Positions 38,334 through 46,938 of a stretch of 64,000 nucleotides of DNA are shown here, in pieces. The notes beneath the pieces were generated by a model, which was not told where the DNA came from, made no database searches, and saw only the letters and a list, made by a program, of their open reading frames with translations. The stretch is from an uncultured Muribaculaceae bacterium (lineage in GTDB: Bacteria > Bacteroidota > Bacteroidia > Bacteroidales > Muribaculaceae): the NCBI GenBank assembly GCA_910577355.1, contig CAJTMY010000003.1:1-64000 (forward strand), in the 5' to 3' direction. The position numbers and the translations under genes are program-made. Numbering within the stretch: the stretch's first letter is position 1; each line of letters begins with the position of its first letter.

Positions 38334-40007
38334 TTACTTCACGACAACCTTTGTGGCCTTGCCGCCCTGACGACGGATGTAGAGGCCGGGGGCGAGCTCG
38401 CCGTTCATGCGAACGCCCTGCAGGTTGTAGTATTCGGCAGCAGCGCCCTCACCGAGTTCGATATCGGTGATGCCGGATACGCCGCCGGGATTAGCAATGG
38501 GGTCAAGAGCACGTTCCGCGCTCTCCACGCCATCGGCGTTTACAGCCTTCACAGTTATCTGAAGCTTTTCATCATCGACAGTCTGAGGCAGCTTGGCAAG
38601 GTCTATTGTGCCATTTTCAACCTCATACCATGTATCGGCTTCGAGAGCGTAAGCCTCGGGAGCTTCCGCAGCACCTACGACAGCATATTTGTACCATGCG
38701 GTGCAACCTTCCTCGACAGTTACGGTAACAGCATTTTCACCGACAGTAACCTCGGGAGCGGCAGGGGCAACAGGAGCAGCGGGCTTCTCCCAAATGAGGG
38801 TTATCTTGGTAAGTTGAGCCGCTCCGTCACGCGAACGTATACCTACATAAGGGCTATCTGAACTGATACCAAGAGGTATATTGGACTCTTTTTCGATTGT
38901 ACCGGCTTTCTCGCCTTGCGTAGATGAACTAAAGAGATCGGATGCTGAGGTATAAGCATTATCATTTACATAAACATCTATGGTTTTGCTTGCCATTCCA
39001 GGCTCAGTCCATTCAATAAGTATTTCACGAATCAAATATCCTTCGGGGTTTTCAGTTACAATGATGCCAGATTTACTTTCACCAGTCTTAATCTGAAAAT
39101 ATGTACCGTTTTGGCTATAAGCGTAAGCCGCGTATTTTATATTTGTAACATTCGAAATATATGTGTAATTAGCATAAGAAGCCTTGATTCCAAAATCTTC
39201 AGCATTCAGCACATCAACAACAGCTCCCTCAGGTATAGGCCTAACCACCTTTAAGGTATATGAAGCTTCTCCAAACTTAAATTCCTCAGTTTCAAGCGAA
39301 GAAGCTGTTATAATGGTAGTTCCCGGTGCAAGAATGGTAACAGCTCCATCGGTATCTACGATTGCGACATTCTCATTTGAAGAAGTGTAGGTAACTTCAA
39401 GATTATTTGGATTCACAAGCTCGGGAGCTGTGAATTCATCGCCAAATTCGACATTGAATTCAGTCGTTGTGTAGGCAAGACCGGCAGGTTCTTTATTTAA
39501 AGAAGAACGACTTTCATATGTTATTTCAATGGACGAAAAAGAGCATAGATTACCGGATTCCTGATAGAATCCAACATAACTGTCATTAACATCAAAAACA
39601 CCTCCATCAGAATTTTGTGTTGTCGAAATTTCGGCCACTTCCGTTCCATTTAATGCGCCCTTTCCTGATGTACCAGTAGGTAAAGTAAACGGAACTGAAT
39701 TTTTTATTATTTTGAAAACATAGGCTCTACCTTTGGTGGCCATGTTTAATTTTATGTTCGTGATAACAACATCATTTTTATTTGCTGAAACAGCAAAATA
39801 AGCACATTTGTTGTTATTCATAGCGATACCGCCGTTAACAGCAGCACGAAGCTTGAATGTTAATCCACTTGCTGCATCTTCTTTAGTATAATTTGTATAG
39901 CTGTTTCCACTCATTCCCAAAAAATCGGATGTTAGAGTGATTGTTTCGGCGAAGGAAGGTAGCGCGAAGCTGAGCACCGCCGCCATTAAGAGTAATAGTT
40001 TTTTCAT
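38334..40007 (-). CDS. secreted protein with bacterial Ig-like region and C-terminal sorting tag
   Basis: A 557-residue protein with signal peptide (MKKLLLLMAAVLSFALPSFA). It is beta-rich throughout: an N-terminal domain with LTSDFLGMSGNSYTNY (about 20-165), a Big_2/Ig-like segment (about 175-260; VTYTSSNENVAIVDTDGAVT), another beta domain (about 265-405), a linker with APAAP and a fibronectin-like part (410-505), then the tag with YYNLQGVRMNGELAPGLYI. No catalytic residues are recognised. The tag almost equals that of the protein at 1736-4036 while the rest is unrelated. The middle of the gene is visibly more AT-rich than its 3' end. Confidence 0.8.
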   Translation of the reverse strand: MKKLLLLMAAVLSFALPSFAETITLTSDFLGMSGNSYTNYTKEDAASGLTFKLRAAVNGGIAMNNNKCAYFAVSANKNDVVITNIKLNMATKGRAYVFKIIKNSVPFTLPTGTSGKGALNGTEVAEISTTQNSDGGVFDVNDSYVGFYQESGNLCSFSSIEITYESRSSLNKEPAGLAYTTTEFNVEFGDEFTAPELVNPNNLEVTYTSSNENVAIVDTDGAVTILAPGTTIITASSLETEEFKFGEASYTLKVVRPIPEGAVVDVLNAEDFGIKASYANYTYISNVTNIKYAAYAYSQNGTYFQIKTGESKSGIIVTENPEGYLIREILIEWTEPGMASKTIDVYVNDNAYTSASDLFSSSTQGEKAGTIEKESNIPLGISSDSPYVGIRSRDGAAQLTKITLIWEKPAAPVAPAAPEVTVGENAVTVTVEEGCTAWYKYAVVGAAEAPEAYALEADTWYEVENGTIDLAKLPQTVDDEKLQITVKAVNADGVESAERALDPIANPGGVSGITDIELGEGAAAEYYNLQGVRMNGELAPGLYIRRQGGKATKVVVK

Positions 40008-40545
40008 AAGCGTTTTTGGTTTGGTTTATTTAGTGATAGTTGTATAAGCGTCGTGATGTGTCTGTGTGTTATGGGGCATACCAAACTACGTGGCCGACGG
40101 AAGGGACGGTGTGCGACATGGTGTCGAAGTCAAGGATTTCGCGCAATTTTAGTTTAACCATAGCATTTTGCCACACAAGTGGCAGTAGTGCTGCAAAGGT
40201 ATATAATTTTTAGGAGAACAAGCCCCCCCCCCCGTGTTAATTTGTGTTAAAACATATTAACATTGCATTTTGTCAACCGACGGGTACGCACTTAGATGGG
40301 GCGTGCGTAGTCCGCCGATTTGACCCGCGTCGCCACATTGCGCCGTTACCGCTGTTGATATAATCGGCGGCCTACGGGCGCCTATCTCGAGAGGATGACT
40401 GTCCGAGCGCGCCTCGCCCATAGGCTCGGCGGGCTCGGTTACGAGTAAATCGGCGGGCTACGCACGCCTTGCCATCCGGGCAGGCGGACGCACGAGCCGT
40501 GCGTCCCCACTTTTCAATGCTCATAATCTGTGTGGGGCGGGCGCA
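40008..40545. other. gene-free region with promoter, poly-C tract and repeats
   Basis: The left half holds the presumed leader of the tagged-protein gene, a -7 candidate and an 11-base C-run at 40223-40233. From about 40280 onward it is a copy of the intergenic repeat family (cggcctacgggcgcc, gagcgcgcctcgcc, ggctcggcgggctcggttac, atcggcgggctacgcacgcc) running up to the end of the tatD-like gene. No coding potential was recognised. Confidence 0.75.
40194..40201 (-). promoter_or_regulatory. candidate -7 element of the tagged-protein gene
   Basis: CAAAGGTA reads TACCTTTG on the minus strand. It is 187 bases before the ATG, so a long leader would result; the poly-C tract begins 22 bases further upstream. 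Confidence 0.4.
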
Positions 40546-41082
40546 TCAGTCGGTTTCGTGGTGGAGGCGGTCGGAGGGGATGACGGCTGCGGTGGCGGGG
40601 TTGTAGCGGAGGCCGAGAGAGAGACCGAAGCCGGCGCGCAGCAGAGTCTCAGCGGCGGCGGGCTTGCCCCGGTAGCCGTGTATTATCCACATGCCCGGAG
40701 CGGGACGGTGGCGGCGTATGGCGGCGAGGAGCAGATCGTCGGCGTGCACGTCGTGTATTATCAAGGGCTTGTGCAGGCGGGCGGCGAGGCGGGCGTGGAA
40801 GTCGAACACGGCCTGCTGCACGGCGATGTCGCCTCCGCGCAGGCGGTCGATGCCGCATTCGCCTATGGCCACGACGCGCGGGTCGCGGGCGGCGGCCACG
40901 AGGGCGCGCAGAGTGGCGAGTGTGACGGGGCGCTCGGTGTCCCAAGGGTGTATGCCCACGCTGTATGTGCCTCCGGGCAGCATCGGCTGGCCGGGGCGCA
41001 GGCTCACGATGGCGCTCCCGGTGCAGGCCCGGTCGGTGTCGTGGGTGTGTATGTCGGTGTATCGGGCGAGGGGCTTGGTCAT
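40546..41082 (-). CDS. TatD-family metal-dependent hydrolase, short form
   Basis: A 178-residue TatD-like protein (typical members about 210-260). Motifs: YTDIHTHD at the N-terminus (metal ligands), AIGECGID, IIHDVHADD, and HGYRGKP. The protein ends at HHETD, exactly where the family's conserved LLLETD(S/A)P motif sits, and the intergenic repeat family begins just after it, so the C-terminus may have been cut. Reading one base later past the stop gives DDAPAP, so a one-base shift at the stop is another explanation. The ATG at 41082 overlaps yidD by 4 bases; longer frames run into yidD. Likely DNase or deacylase activity if still functional. Confidence 0.75.
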   Translation of the reverse strand: MTKPLARYTDIHTHDTDRACTGSAIVSLRPGQPMLPGGTYSVGIHPWDTERPVTLATLRALVAAARDPRVVAIGECGIDRLRGGDIAVQQAVFDFHARLAARLHKPLIIHDVHADDLLLAAIRRHRPAPGMWIIHGYRGKPAAAETLLRAGFGLSLGLRYNPATAAVIPSDRLHHETD

Positions 41083-41336
41083 GGCACGGGATCGTATCCG
41101 CTGCCGCCCCAGGGATGGCAGCGCAGCAGGCGCTTCACGGTGAGCCACGTGCCACGGATGGCTCCATGGCGCCGCAAGGCCTCGAGGGCATATTGGCTGC
41201 ATGTGGGTGTGAAGCGGCACGACTGTGGAAACATAGGTGATATAGAGGCCCGGTAGAACAGCACGGGCAGGCTGAGGAGCCATGCGACGGCCCGGCTTAT
41301 GGCGCCGGGGCGCGATGCGGGTTTATTCATCGTCAT
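41079..41336 (-). CDS. yidD: membrane protein insertion efficiency factor YidD
   Basis: An 85-residue protein with the family pattern LLSLPVLFYRASISPMFPQSCRFTPTCSQYALEAL and a C-terminal LLRCHPWGGSGYDPVP. It is an amphipathic inner-membrane-associated protein that helps YidC-dependent insertion. It overlaps the end of rnpA by 14 bases (a second in-frame ATG at 41330 would give 8), the usual coupling of these two genes. Confidence 0.95.
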   Translation of the reverse strand: MTMNKPASRPGAISRAVAWLLSLPVLFYRASISPMFPQSCRFTPTCSQYALEALRRHGAIRGTWLTVKRLLRCHPWGGSGYDPVP

Positions 41337-41727
41337 CGGCGGGGATGAGCGATGCCTGCACGCGCGCGAGGAGCTTGCCTACGGCTGTGTATACTGCGGA
41401 GTAGGGCATTAGGCGATCGGCCACGTAGACAAAGGCGAGGTCGATGCGTGTGCCGGCGGGGAGGGGGTAGATGTGGCGCTGCAGGCGGTATGCCTCGCGT
41501 ATGCGGCGGCGCATGGACACGCGGTCGACGGCGTGGCGCAGGCGCTTCTTGGGAACAGTGATGAGAAACGCCACAGCGGCATCGCTGCTGCGGCGTGGAT
41601 TGGGACGCCACACGGCGCGCAGGGGATAATCGAGTGCGCCGGTGGTGTCGCTGCCGCGCATAAAGAGCTGCTCGACGGCGACCGTCGAGCAGAGTTTTTC
41701 CTTTTTATAAAGGCGCAGGCCTTTCAT
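41323..41727 (-). CDS. rnpA: ribonuclease P protein component
   Basis: A 134-residue basic protein that assists the RNase P RNA in tRNA 5' processing. It has LYKKEKLCS at the N-terminus and the RNP signature in VPKKRLRHAVDRVSMRRRIREAYRL. The ATG at 41727 fits the family start (MKGLRLYKKEKLCS); upstream in-frame residues are unlike the family. rpmH is not adjacent; the hemD-like gene precedes it by 19 bases, an arrangement seen in Bacteroidota. Confidence 0.93.
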   Translation of the reverse strand: MKGLRLYKKEKLCSTVAVEQLFMRGSDTTGALDYPLRAVWRPNPRRSSDAAVAFLITVPKKRLRHAVDRVSMRRRIREAYRLQRHIYPLPAGTRIDLAFVYVADRLMPYSAVYTAVGKLLARVQASLIPADDDE

Positions 41728-41746
41728 CGCGGCATTACATGATATT

Positions 41747-42505
41747 TCACATCGCCTGTGCGGGAGCGTTGTGCTCGGCAAGGTAGTGCTCTATGGCGGC
41801 GGTCATGGAGGGCGCCTTTGCGGTGGGAGCCTCAATGTCGACGCGCAGACCGGCATCCTTGGCGGCCTTGGTAGTGGTGGGACCGAAGGTGGCGATAGCT
41901 ATGTCGCCCTGGTTGAAGTCGGGGAAGTTTTTCATCAGCGACTCGATCCCCTGCGGCGAGAAGAACACAAGCATATCGTAGTCGAACGGCTCGTCGGGAG
42001 CGAAATCGTTGCTGACAGTACGATACATCACAGCACGGTCGAACTTGATTTTCTCACCGAGCACCTCGGCGTCGGAACCGTTGTTGACGTCCGATACGGC
42101 AAAGAGGTATTTCTCGTCCTTATGCTTGAGCATGTAGGGGAGAAGGTCGGCGAGTTTGCCTGTGGGAGAATTGAATATCTTGCGCTTACGGTATACGATA
42201 TATTTCTGCAGATATTTGCCGATGGTCTCGGATGTGCAGAAATACTTCTGCGTGTCGGGAACATTGTAGCGCATCTCCTCGCAGAGACGGAAAAAGTGGT
42301 CGATTGCGGTTTTGGCAGTGAAGATAATGGCCGTGTGTTCGGGTATGGAGACTTTCTGTGCACGGAATTCCTTGGCAGACAGCCCCTCGACCTTTATGAA
42401 CGGACGGAACACGATGTCGACACCGTATTTTTCCGCCAATTCAAAGTAAGGTGATTTTTCGGATGAAGGTTTAGGCTGAGATACTAAAATTTTCTTGACT
42501 TTCAC
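41747..42505 (-). CDS. hemD: uroporphyrinogen-III synthase family protein
   Basis: A 252-residue HemD-fold protein, two lobes joined by two strands: ILVSQPKPSSEKSPYFELAEKYGVDIVFRPF and IIFTAKTAIDHFF in the first, YDMLVFFSPQGIESLMKNFP and IATFGPTTTKAAKDAGLRVDIEAP in the second. It closes hydroxymethylbilane to uroporphyrinogen III in haem synthesis. Other haem genes are not near, so the activity rests on family membership alone. A TACCTTTG box at 42615-42622 (minus strand) inside the preceding gene could be a promoter. Confidence 0.85.
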   Translation of the reverse strand: MKVKKILVSQPKPSSEKSPYFELAEKYGVDIVFRPFIKVEGLSAKEFRAQKVSIPEHTAIIFTAKTAIDHFFRLCEEMRYNVPDTQKYFCTSETIGKYLQKYIVYRKRKIFNSPTGKLADLLPYMLKHKDEKYLFAVSDVNNGSDAEVLGEKIKFDRAVMYRTVSNDFAPDEPFDYDMLVFFSPQGIESLMKNFPDFNQGDIAIATFGPTTTKAAKDAGLRVDIEAPTAKAPSMTAAIEHYLAEHNAPAQAM

Positions 42506-42553
42506 TCTGGGTAAGATTTTAGGAGAACTGCACGGATTGTGCGGCTCCCGGGA

Positions 42554-43471
42554 TCAGACGAGCTCAAAAACAGAGCAATTATACACCAAAATCAAAGGTA
42601 TGATTTCAAGGGTGCAAAGGTACAAAATAAAATAGAGCAAACTGCCGATTTTATCATAAAAAATTCTAAAACCCTTTGAAATAAAGAACAATCTTGCCAT
42701 AAAGTATCCCAAAAGGCCAAAAGCTGTCATCCATCGGATAGTGGCGGGATAGAATATGACAAGTATGGCCGGCACAGCCAATACCACACCGAGCAAAGCC
42801 TGGGAGGCATTGAATCCGCGCAGCCACTCGCGCCGGCCGTCGGTGCTTGCGAAGGTATATCCCACCACGGTGTAGGCGGCGAGTTCAAATATATAATACA
42901 ATCCTACTATACCTATAACTCCGGCTACTCCAACAGGAGTCATGAGCGCATGGCCGGCACCCGACATAACGGATATGCCGCCGGCGAGCAGGATGCCGGC
43001 ACTCACCACAAACTGTATCACGAGCAGAACCAGAACGCGGGTATCGCCTGTCGGCCGGTCGTCGAACACATTGTCGCGGCCACGGCGCACGTTCACAAGT
43101 TCCTCGCCATAAAAACGCAGCAGCCGGCCGATGGTACGGAAACTGAAGGTCATCACCACAAAAAGCAAGGCGATAACGCTGATGAACACCGTGCTTTTGC
43201 CGGGATGTATGTCGCGGCCTACAGGCTCGAGCCCCGACTCCCATGCTGCAGGCACCGCGGCGACAGCCGTATACAGCGTGTCGGAATATCCCGCCGGAAA
43301 AAGAGCCTGCAGACGGGCCGTGTCGAGTGTGGCGTCGAACGGACTCACAACACCATCCGCCGAGGCCGGAATGATTATCACCGAATCGGGCGTCGCGGCG
43401 ACCGTATCGGCCGGGGTCGCGGCCGACACATGCAGGGCGTTGTCGAGGGCATCAGTGCTTATCGAGGGCAT
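42554..43471 (-). CDS. DUF4271-type integral membrane protein
   Basis: A 305-residue membrane protein. The N-terminal 100 residues are polar and Ala/Asp/Thr-rich (a variable periplasmic or linker part); then about seven hydrophobic helices begin with STVFISVIALLFVVMTFSF. The pattern (a soluble tail and a DUF4271 membrane core) is common directly upstream of hemD and rnpA in Bacteroidales. Function unknown. The ATG at 43471 lies 1 base after the stop of the LOG gene; longer frames run out of phase through that gene. Confidence 0.75.
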   Translation of the reverse strand: MPSISTDALDNALHVSAATPADTVAATPDSVIIIPASADGVVSPFDATLDTARLQALFPAGYSDTLYTAVAAVPAAWESGLEPVGRDIHPGKSTVFISVIALLFVVMTFSFRTIGRLLRFYGEELVNVRRGRDNVFDDRPTGDTRVLVLLVIQFVVSAGILLAGGISVMSGAGHALMTPVGVAGVIGIVGLYYIFELAAYTVVGYTFASTDGRREWLRGFNASQALLGVVLAVPAILVIFYPATIRWMTAFGLLGYFMARLFFISKGFRIFYDKIGSLLYFILYLCTLEIIPLILVYNCSVFELV

Positions 43472-43472
43472 C

Positions 43473-44054
43473 TCAGAATTTTGCGTGGAGGTTGAGACGG
43501 TCGGGCTCGGCGGCGGCGAGAGCCACGGCCACAGCCGGATTTGCGGTGACACGGAACAGCGACATGTGGTCGGCGGGCAGGAAACCGGCGGCGATAGCGT
43601 CGGCGATCTGCGCCAGCCACGAATCGTAGTAGCGGGCAACGTTGAGTATCACGATGTTGCCGTAGTACAGGCCGAGCTGGCGCCAGGTGATTATCTCGCT
43701 CAGCTCCTCGAGGGTGCCGATGCCCCCGGGCAGCGCTATGACTCCGCGTGCGAGGACGGCCATGCGGCGCTTGCGGGCGTGCATGTCGGGGGTGATGTCG
43801 GTGATGGTCGACTCGGGGTCGTTCCAACCGCGCTCCACCATGAACTGCGGTATCACGGCCACAGTGCGGCCGCCGGCAGCGCGTGCGGCACGACCCGCAG
43901 CGCCCATCAGCCCCATGGAGCCGCCACCATATACGAGGTCAAGGCCCAGGCGGGCCACCTCGGCGCCGATGACGCCTGCGGCCTCGGCATAGCGGGGATC
44001 TTTGCCCGCCGCCGAGCCGCAATAAATTGTGATGCCTTTTGCATTGGATTCCAT
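43473..44054 (-). CDS. LOG family (TIGR00730) Rossmann-fold nucleotide hydrolase
   Basis: A 193-residue lysine-decarboxylase-like/LOG protein. Motifs: YGGGSMGLMGAAGRAA and the family hallmark ALPGGIGTLEELSEIITWRQLG (PGGxGTxxE, with the catalytic Arg/Glu region). Such proteins hydrolyse N6-modified adenosine monophosphates (cytokinin-activating in plants); the bacterial physiological role is less clear. Preceded by a TACCTTTG -7 box at 44063-44070. Confidence 0.9.
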   Translation of the reverse strand: MESNAKGITIYCGSAAGKDPRYAEAAGVIGAEVARLGLDLVYGGGSMGLMGAAGRAARAAGGRTVAVIPQFMVERGWNDPESTITDITPDMHARKRRMAVLARGVIALPGGIGTLEELSEIITWRQLGLYYGNIVILNVARYYDSWLAQIADAIAAGFLPADHMSLFRVTANPAVAVALAAAEPDRLNLHAKF

Positions 44055-44062
44055 AGCGGATA

Positions 44063-44070
44063 CAAAGGTA
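44063..44070 (-). promoter_or_regulatory. -7 promoter element before the LOG gene
   Basis: CAAAGGTA reads TACCTTTG on the minus strand, 8 bases before the ATG of the LOG gene, so the leader would be very short. No good -33 box. Confidence 0.4.
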
Positions 44071-44089
44071 GGAATTTTTTACGGAAAAG

Positions 44090-44617
44090 TCACCGCAGAC
44101 GGCTGAAGAAGTGCCATATGGTGATGCCGGTGGAGACGGCGACGTTGAGCGAGTGCTTGGTGCCGGCCTGCGGTATCTCGAGGCACAGGTCGCAGGCGTC
44201 GACCACAGCCTGAGCCACACCGTCTACCTCGTGGCCGGCGATGAAGGCGTAGCGGCGGCCTGCCTCCGGCTCGAACCGTTCGAGCGATACCGAACCCTGC
44301 ACCTGCTCGAGGCAGCACACCGTATAGCCTTCGGCACGCAGCGCCTCCACGGCCTGCATCGTATCGGGGTAATATTGCCATGCCACGGTGTCTTCGGCGC
44401 CGAGGGCGGTCTTGTGTATCTCGGGCGAGGGAGGTGTCTGCGATATGCCGCACAGCACGAGCCGCTCCACGGCAAAGGCGTCGCAGGTGCGGAATATCGA
44501 TCCTATATTATTGAGCGACCGCACGTTGTCGAGCACCACTACGAGCGGTATTTTTGGAGCGGCGCGAAATTCGTCGGCGGTGAGCCGGTGCATGTCCCAT
44601 ATCGTTTTCTTTTTCAT
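44090..44617 (-). CDS. TrmH/SpoU family RNA 2'-O-methyltransferase
   Basis: A 175-residue SPOUT methyltransferase. Motif 1 VVVLDNVRSLNNIGSIFRTCDAF, motif 2 YAFIAGHEVDGVAQ and motif 3 CLEIPQAGTKHSLNVAVSTGI (the knot that binds SAM) are all present. It lacks an N-terminal substrate-binding extension, so it resembles TrmL/TrmH-type tRNA or rRNA methyltransferases; the target nucleotide is unknown. The start overlaps the O-methyltransferase stop by 4 bases (ATGA). Confidence 0.92.
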   Translation of the reverse strand: MKKKTIWDMHRLTADEFRAAPKIPLVVVLDNVRSLNNIGSIFRTCDAFAVERLVLCGISQTPPSPEIHKTALGAEDTVAWQYYPDTMQAVEALRAEGYTVCCLEQVQGSVSLERFEPEAGRRYAFIAGHEVDGVAQAVVDACDLCLEIPQAGTKHSLNVAVSTGITIWHFFSRLR

Positions 44618-45249
44618 CGCTTGCGTATTATGGTGAGTCCGTCGTAGATGGGGAGCATCACGCACTCGAGGTCGGGGTCGGCGACGACATCCTCGTTGAA
44701 GGCATGTATGCCGAGGGTCTGCGGGTCGTGCCGTCGCTCGGTGTCGAGCACAAAGTCGCTCCAGATGGTGTTGTCGGCCAGAATGTATCCACCCGAGGGT
44801 ACAAGGGGTTTCACGAGCCATAGATAGTCGGGATAGGAACGTTTGTTGGCGTCGATGTACACCATATCCCACGGCTCGGAAGATATTTCGGGCACCACCC
44901 GCATGGCGTCGCCGATATGAAGGTGTATGTCGCGGGCACGGGGCGAGCGGGCGAATACATCGCGCAGGGCGTCCTCGGCCTCGTCGTCGATCTCTACGGT
45001 GTGCACCTCGGCGCCGTCGGGCATGCCCTCGGCAAAACACAGAGTGGCATAACCGCTGAATGTGCCGAGCTCAAGTATGCGGCGGGGGCGTATCATGCGG
45101 GTGAGCATCACCAACAGGCGCCCCTGCAGTGGCTCGCAGCACATGCGGGGGTAGAGCCGTGTGAGATGTGTGTGGCGGTAGAGGTCGGCGAGCATTTGCG
45201 GCTCGGGCGACGAGTGGGCGACGAGGTATTGTTCTTCGAGAGGTGACAC
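44614..45249 (-). CDS. class I SAM-dependent O-methyltransferase
   Basis: A 211-residue enzyme of the caffeoyl-CoA/catechol O-methyltransferase group (Methyltransf_3). SAM-binding motif I RILELGTFSGYATLCFAEG, then VHTVEIDDE, WDMVYIDANKRSYPDY (metal-binding Asp) and ILADNTIWS. The substrate in bacteria of this type is unknown. Translationally coupled to the SpoU gene. Confidence 0.88.
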   Translation of the reverse strand: MSPLEEQYLVAHSSPEPQMLADLYRHTHLTRLYPRMCCEPLQGRLLVMLTRMIRPRRILELGTFSGYATLCFAEGMPDGAEVHTVEIDDEAEDALRDVFARSPRARDIHLHIGDAMRVVPEISSEPWDMVYIDANKRSYPDYLWLVKPLVPSGGYILADNTIWSDFVLDTERRHDPQTLGIHAFNEDVVADPDLECVMLPIYDGLTIIRKR

Positions 45250-45264
45250 GGGCGGGGATTGGTC

Positions 45265-45546
45265 TTATATTACTGTGATAAACAAGCCTATATCTGTGAG
45301 GGCTACAAGTGCGACGAGTATCCACGCCACAGCGCGGCGCTGCGGGTAGCACATCCACGCGCAGATGCCCGATATCACCACATAGGCGGGATAGAGCCAG
45401 CCCATGTATGCCGTGCCGAGCCATCGGGCCTGCTCCACCACATCGGCGGCCTGCGGTATGAAGGTGAATGTGGGGAGTGACACCAACAGTATGACGACCA
45501 CAAACCACCATGGGGCGCGCGGTGTACGGGGCGGAGGAGGCAGCAT
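45265..45546 (-). CDS. small membrane protein of unknown function
   Basis: A 93-residue protein with a Pro/Arg-rich N-terminus and three hydrophobic helices (about 13-31, 42-62, 71-92). No family is recognised. It starts at the stop codon of the epimerase gene (1-base overlap) and lies 15 bases before the O-methyltransferase, so it is embedded in the operon and likely expressed. Confidence 0.7.
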   Translation of the reverse strand: MLPPPPRTPRAPWWFVVVILLVSLPTFTFIPQAADVVEQARWLGTAYMGWLYPAYVVISGICAWMCYPQRRAVAWILVALVALTDIGLFITVI

Positions 45547-46598
45547 CAGGCTTTGGCTCCTTTCTGCCGCGCGGCGGCCTTGTCGGCGAGGTATGCCTCG
45601 ACTGTGCGGCGGATGCCCTCGCGGAGGTCGACTTTCGGCTCAAAGCCGAAGTCGCATTGGGCGTCGGAGATATCACAGCTCCAGTTGCGCTGCTTCATTA
45701 TCTTGAACTTGTCGCGGTTGAGGGTCGAGGGCTTCATGCGCATGAGTCCCCACTTCTCGCACGCCACCGACGCCACGTACGCCGCCCACAGGGGCAGCTT
45801 GACAGGTACCACCCAACGGTTGCCGAGCGCAGCGGCCACCATGGAGCGGAAATCGCGCTGCGTGTAGGATCGGCCCTCGCTGATGATATACTTGCGGCGC
45901 AGGGTGCGGTCGGAGGCCAGGGCGTCGAACATCCCCTCCACCAGGTCGTCGACATATATGAAGGTGAGCAGCTGCGGACGGTAGCCCACGCCGAAGTCGA
46001 CATGCGAGTCGATGCTCTTCACCATCATGAGGTAGTCCTTCTCGTGCGGGCCGTATACGCCTGTGGGGCGGAATATTATCCACGGAAAGTCGGGCAAGGT
46101 CTCGAGATATGTCTCGGTCTTTATCTTGCTGAGGCCGTAGCGGGTGTCGGGATTGGGGACGGTACGCGAGGTGAGCGGCGCATAGGTCTTCTCGTCGCCG
46201 GGGCCGAGGGCGCTGAGCGAGCTCATGTACAGGAATCTGTCGGGCACCATGTTGTTGCGCCTCAGCAGCTCCACGAATGTGCGGGGATACAGGAAGTTGA
46301 TGAGGTTGAAGTCGCCGAAGTTGGCGCACTTCGTGGCGCCGAGATTCCATATTATATGGTTCCAGCCGTGAGGCGAAGGTGCGGCCTCGAGCAGGGTGCG
46401 TTCCACCTGATCGGGGTCGTCGTAGTCGAACACCACGAAGTGCAGGCGCGGATCGGTGAGATACCGGCGCGAAGTGCTCGCGCGCACGCCCACCCATACG
46501 TCGTAGCCGCGGCGCAGACCTTCGGCGGCGATGAATCCGCCGATAAAGCCACCCGCGCCGATCACAAGCAGAGTCTTGGATGTGTTATCCTGTTTCAT
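45546..46598 (-). CDS. NAD-dependent epimerase/dehydratase family protein
   Basis: A 350-residue extended short-chain dehydrogenase. The dinucleotide loop is VIGAGGFIGGF; MSSLSALGPG supplies the catalytic Ser and YGLSK the Tyr-x3-Lys pair; RPTGVYGPHEKDY is typical of sugar-nucleotide epimerases and dihydroflavonol-reductase-like enzymes. Substrate not determined. First gene of the minus-strand run. Confidence 0.88.
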   Translation of the reverse strand: MKQDNTSKTLLVIGAGGFIGGFIAAEGLRRGYDVWVGVRASTSRRYLTDPRLHFVVFDYDDPDQVERTLLEAAPSPHGWNHIIWNLGATKCANFGDFNLINFLYPRTFVELLRRNNMVPDRFLYMSSLSALGPGDEKTYAPLTSRTVPNPDTRYGLSKIKTETYLETLPDFPWIIFRPTGVYGPHEKDYLMMVKSIDSHVDFGVGYRPQLLTFIYVDDLVEGMFDALASDRTLRRKYIISEGRSYTQRDFRSMVAAALGNRWVVPVKLPLWAAYVASVACEKWGLMRMKPSTLNRDKFKIMKQRNWSCDISDAQCDFGFEPKVDLREGIRRTVEAYLADKAAARQKGAKA

Positions 46599-46938
46599 AG
46601 CGCGAAGTTAACAAAAAAAACGCAAACACGCGGCGGAATGTTGAATAATCCGTCCAACAATCATATCAACCCAAAGTAGGGACGTACGGCCCGCCGGATG
46701 GTCGCCATGCGGGCAGGGCGTGCGAAGCCCGCCATCCGCATATTTCCACACGGATTACACAGATTTCCACGGATGTTTTGATGTATGGACGTACGGCTCG
46801 TACGCCCGGTACAACCCGCCGGCATCAGCACAATGTTGGTAGAAAAAGTTACAAAAATAGGTAGAAAACGATAATTTTATATTATGAAAACAAAAAAACA
46901 AGAACACCGATTGATCTGAAACTACAGCTTTTAAAAGC
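46599..46938. repeat. gene-free region with intergenic repeat fragments
   Basis: About 46670-46815 contains gggacgtacggcccgccgg, cacacggattacacagattt and gacgtacggctcgtacgcccg, relatives of the blocks at 4765-4880, 38110-38270 and 40480-40510. The right end is AT-rich with nothing recognisable. Confidence 0.7.

Noticed and set aside
45510..46679. 389-codon plus-strand reading frame
   Set aside because: Antisense to the epimerase gene and ending inside intergenic repeats.
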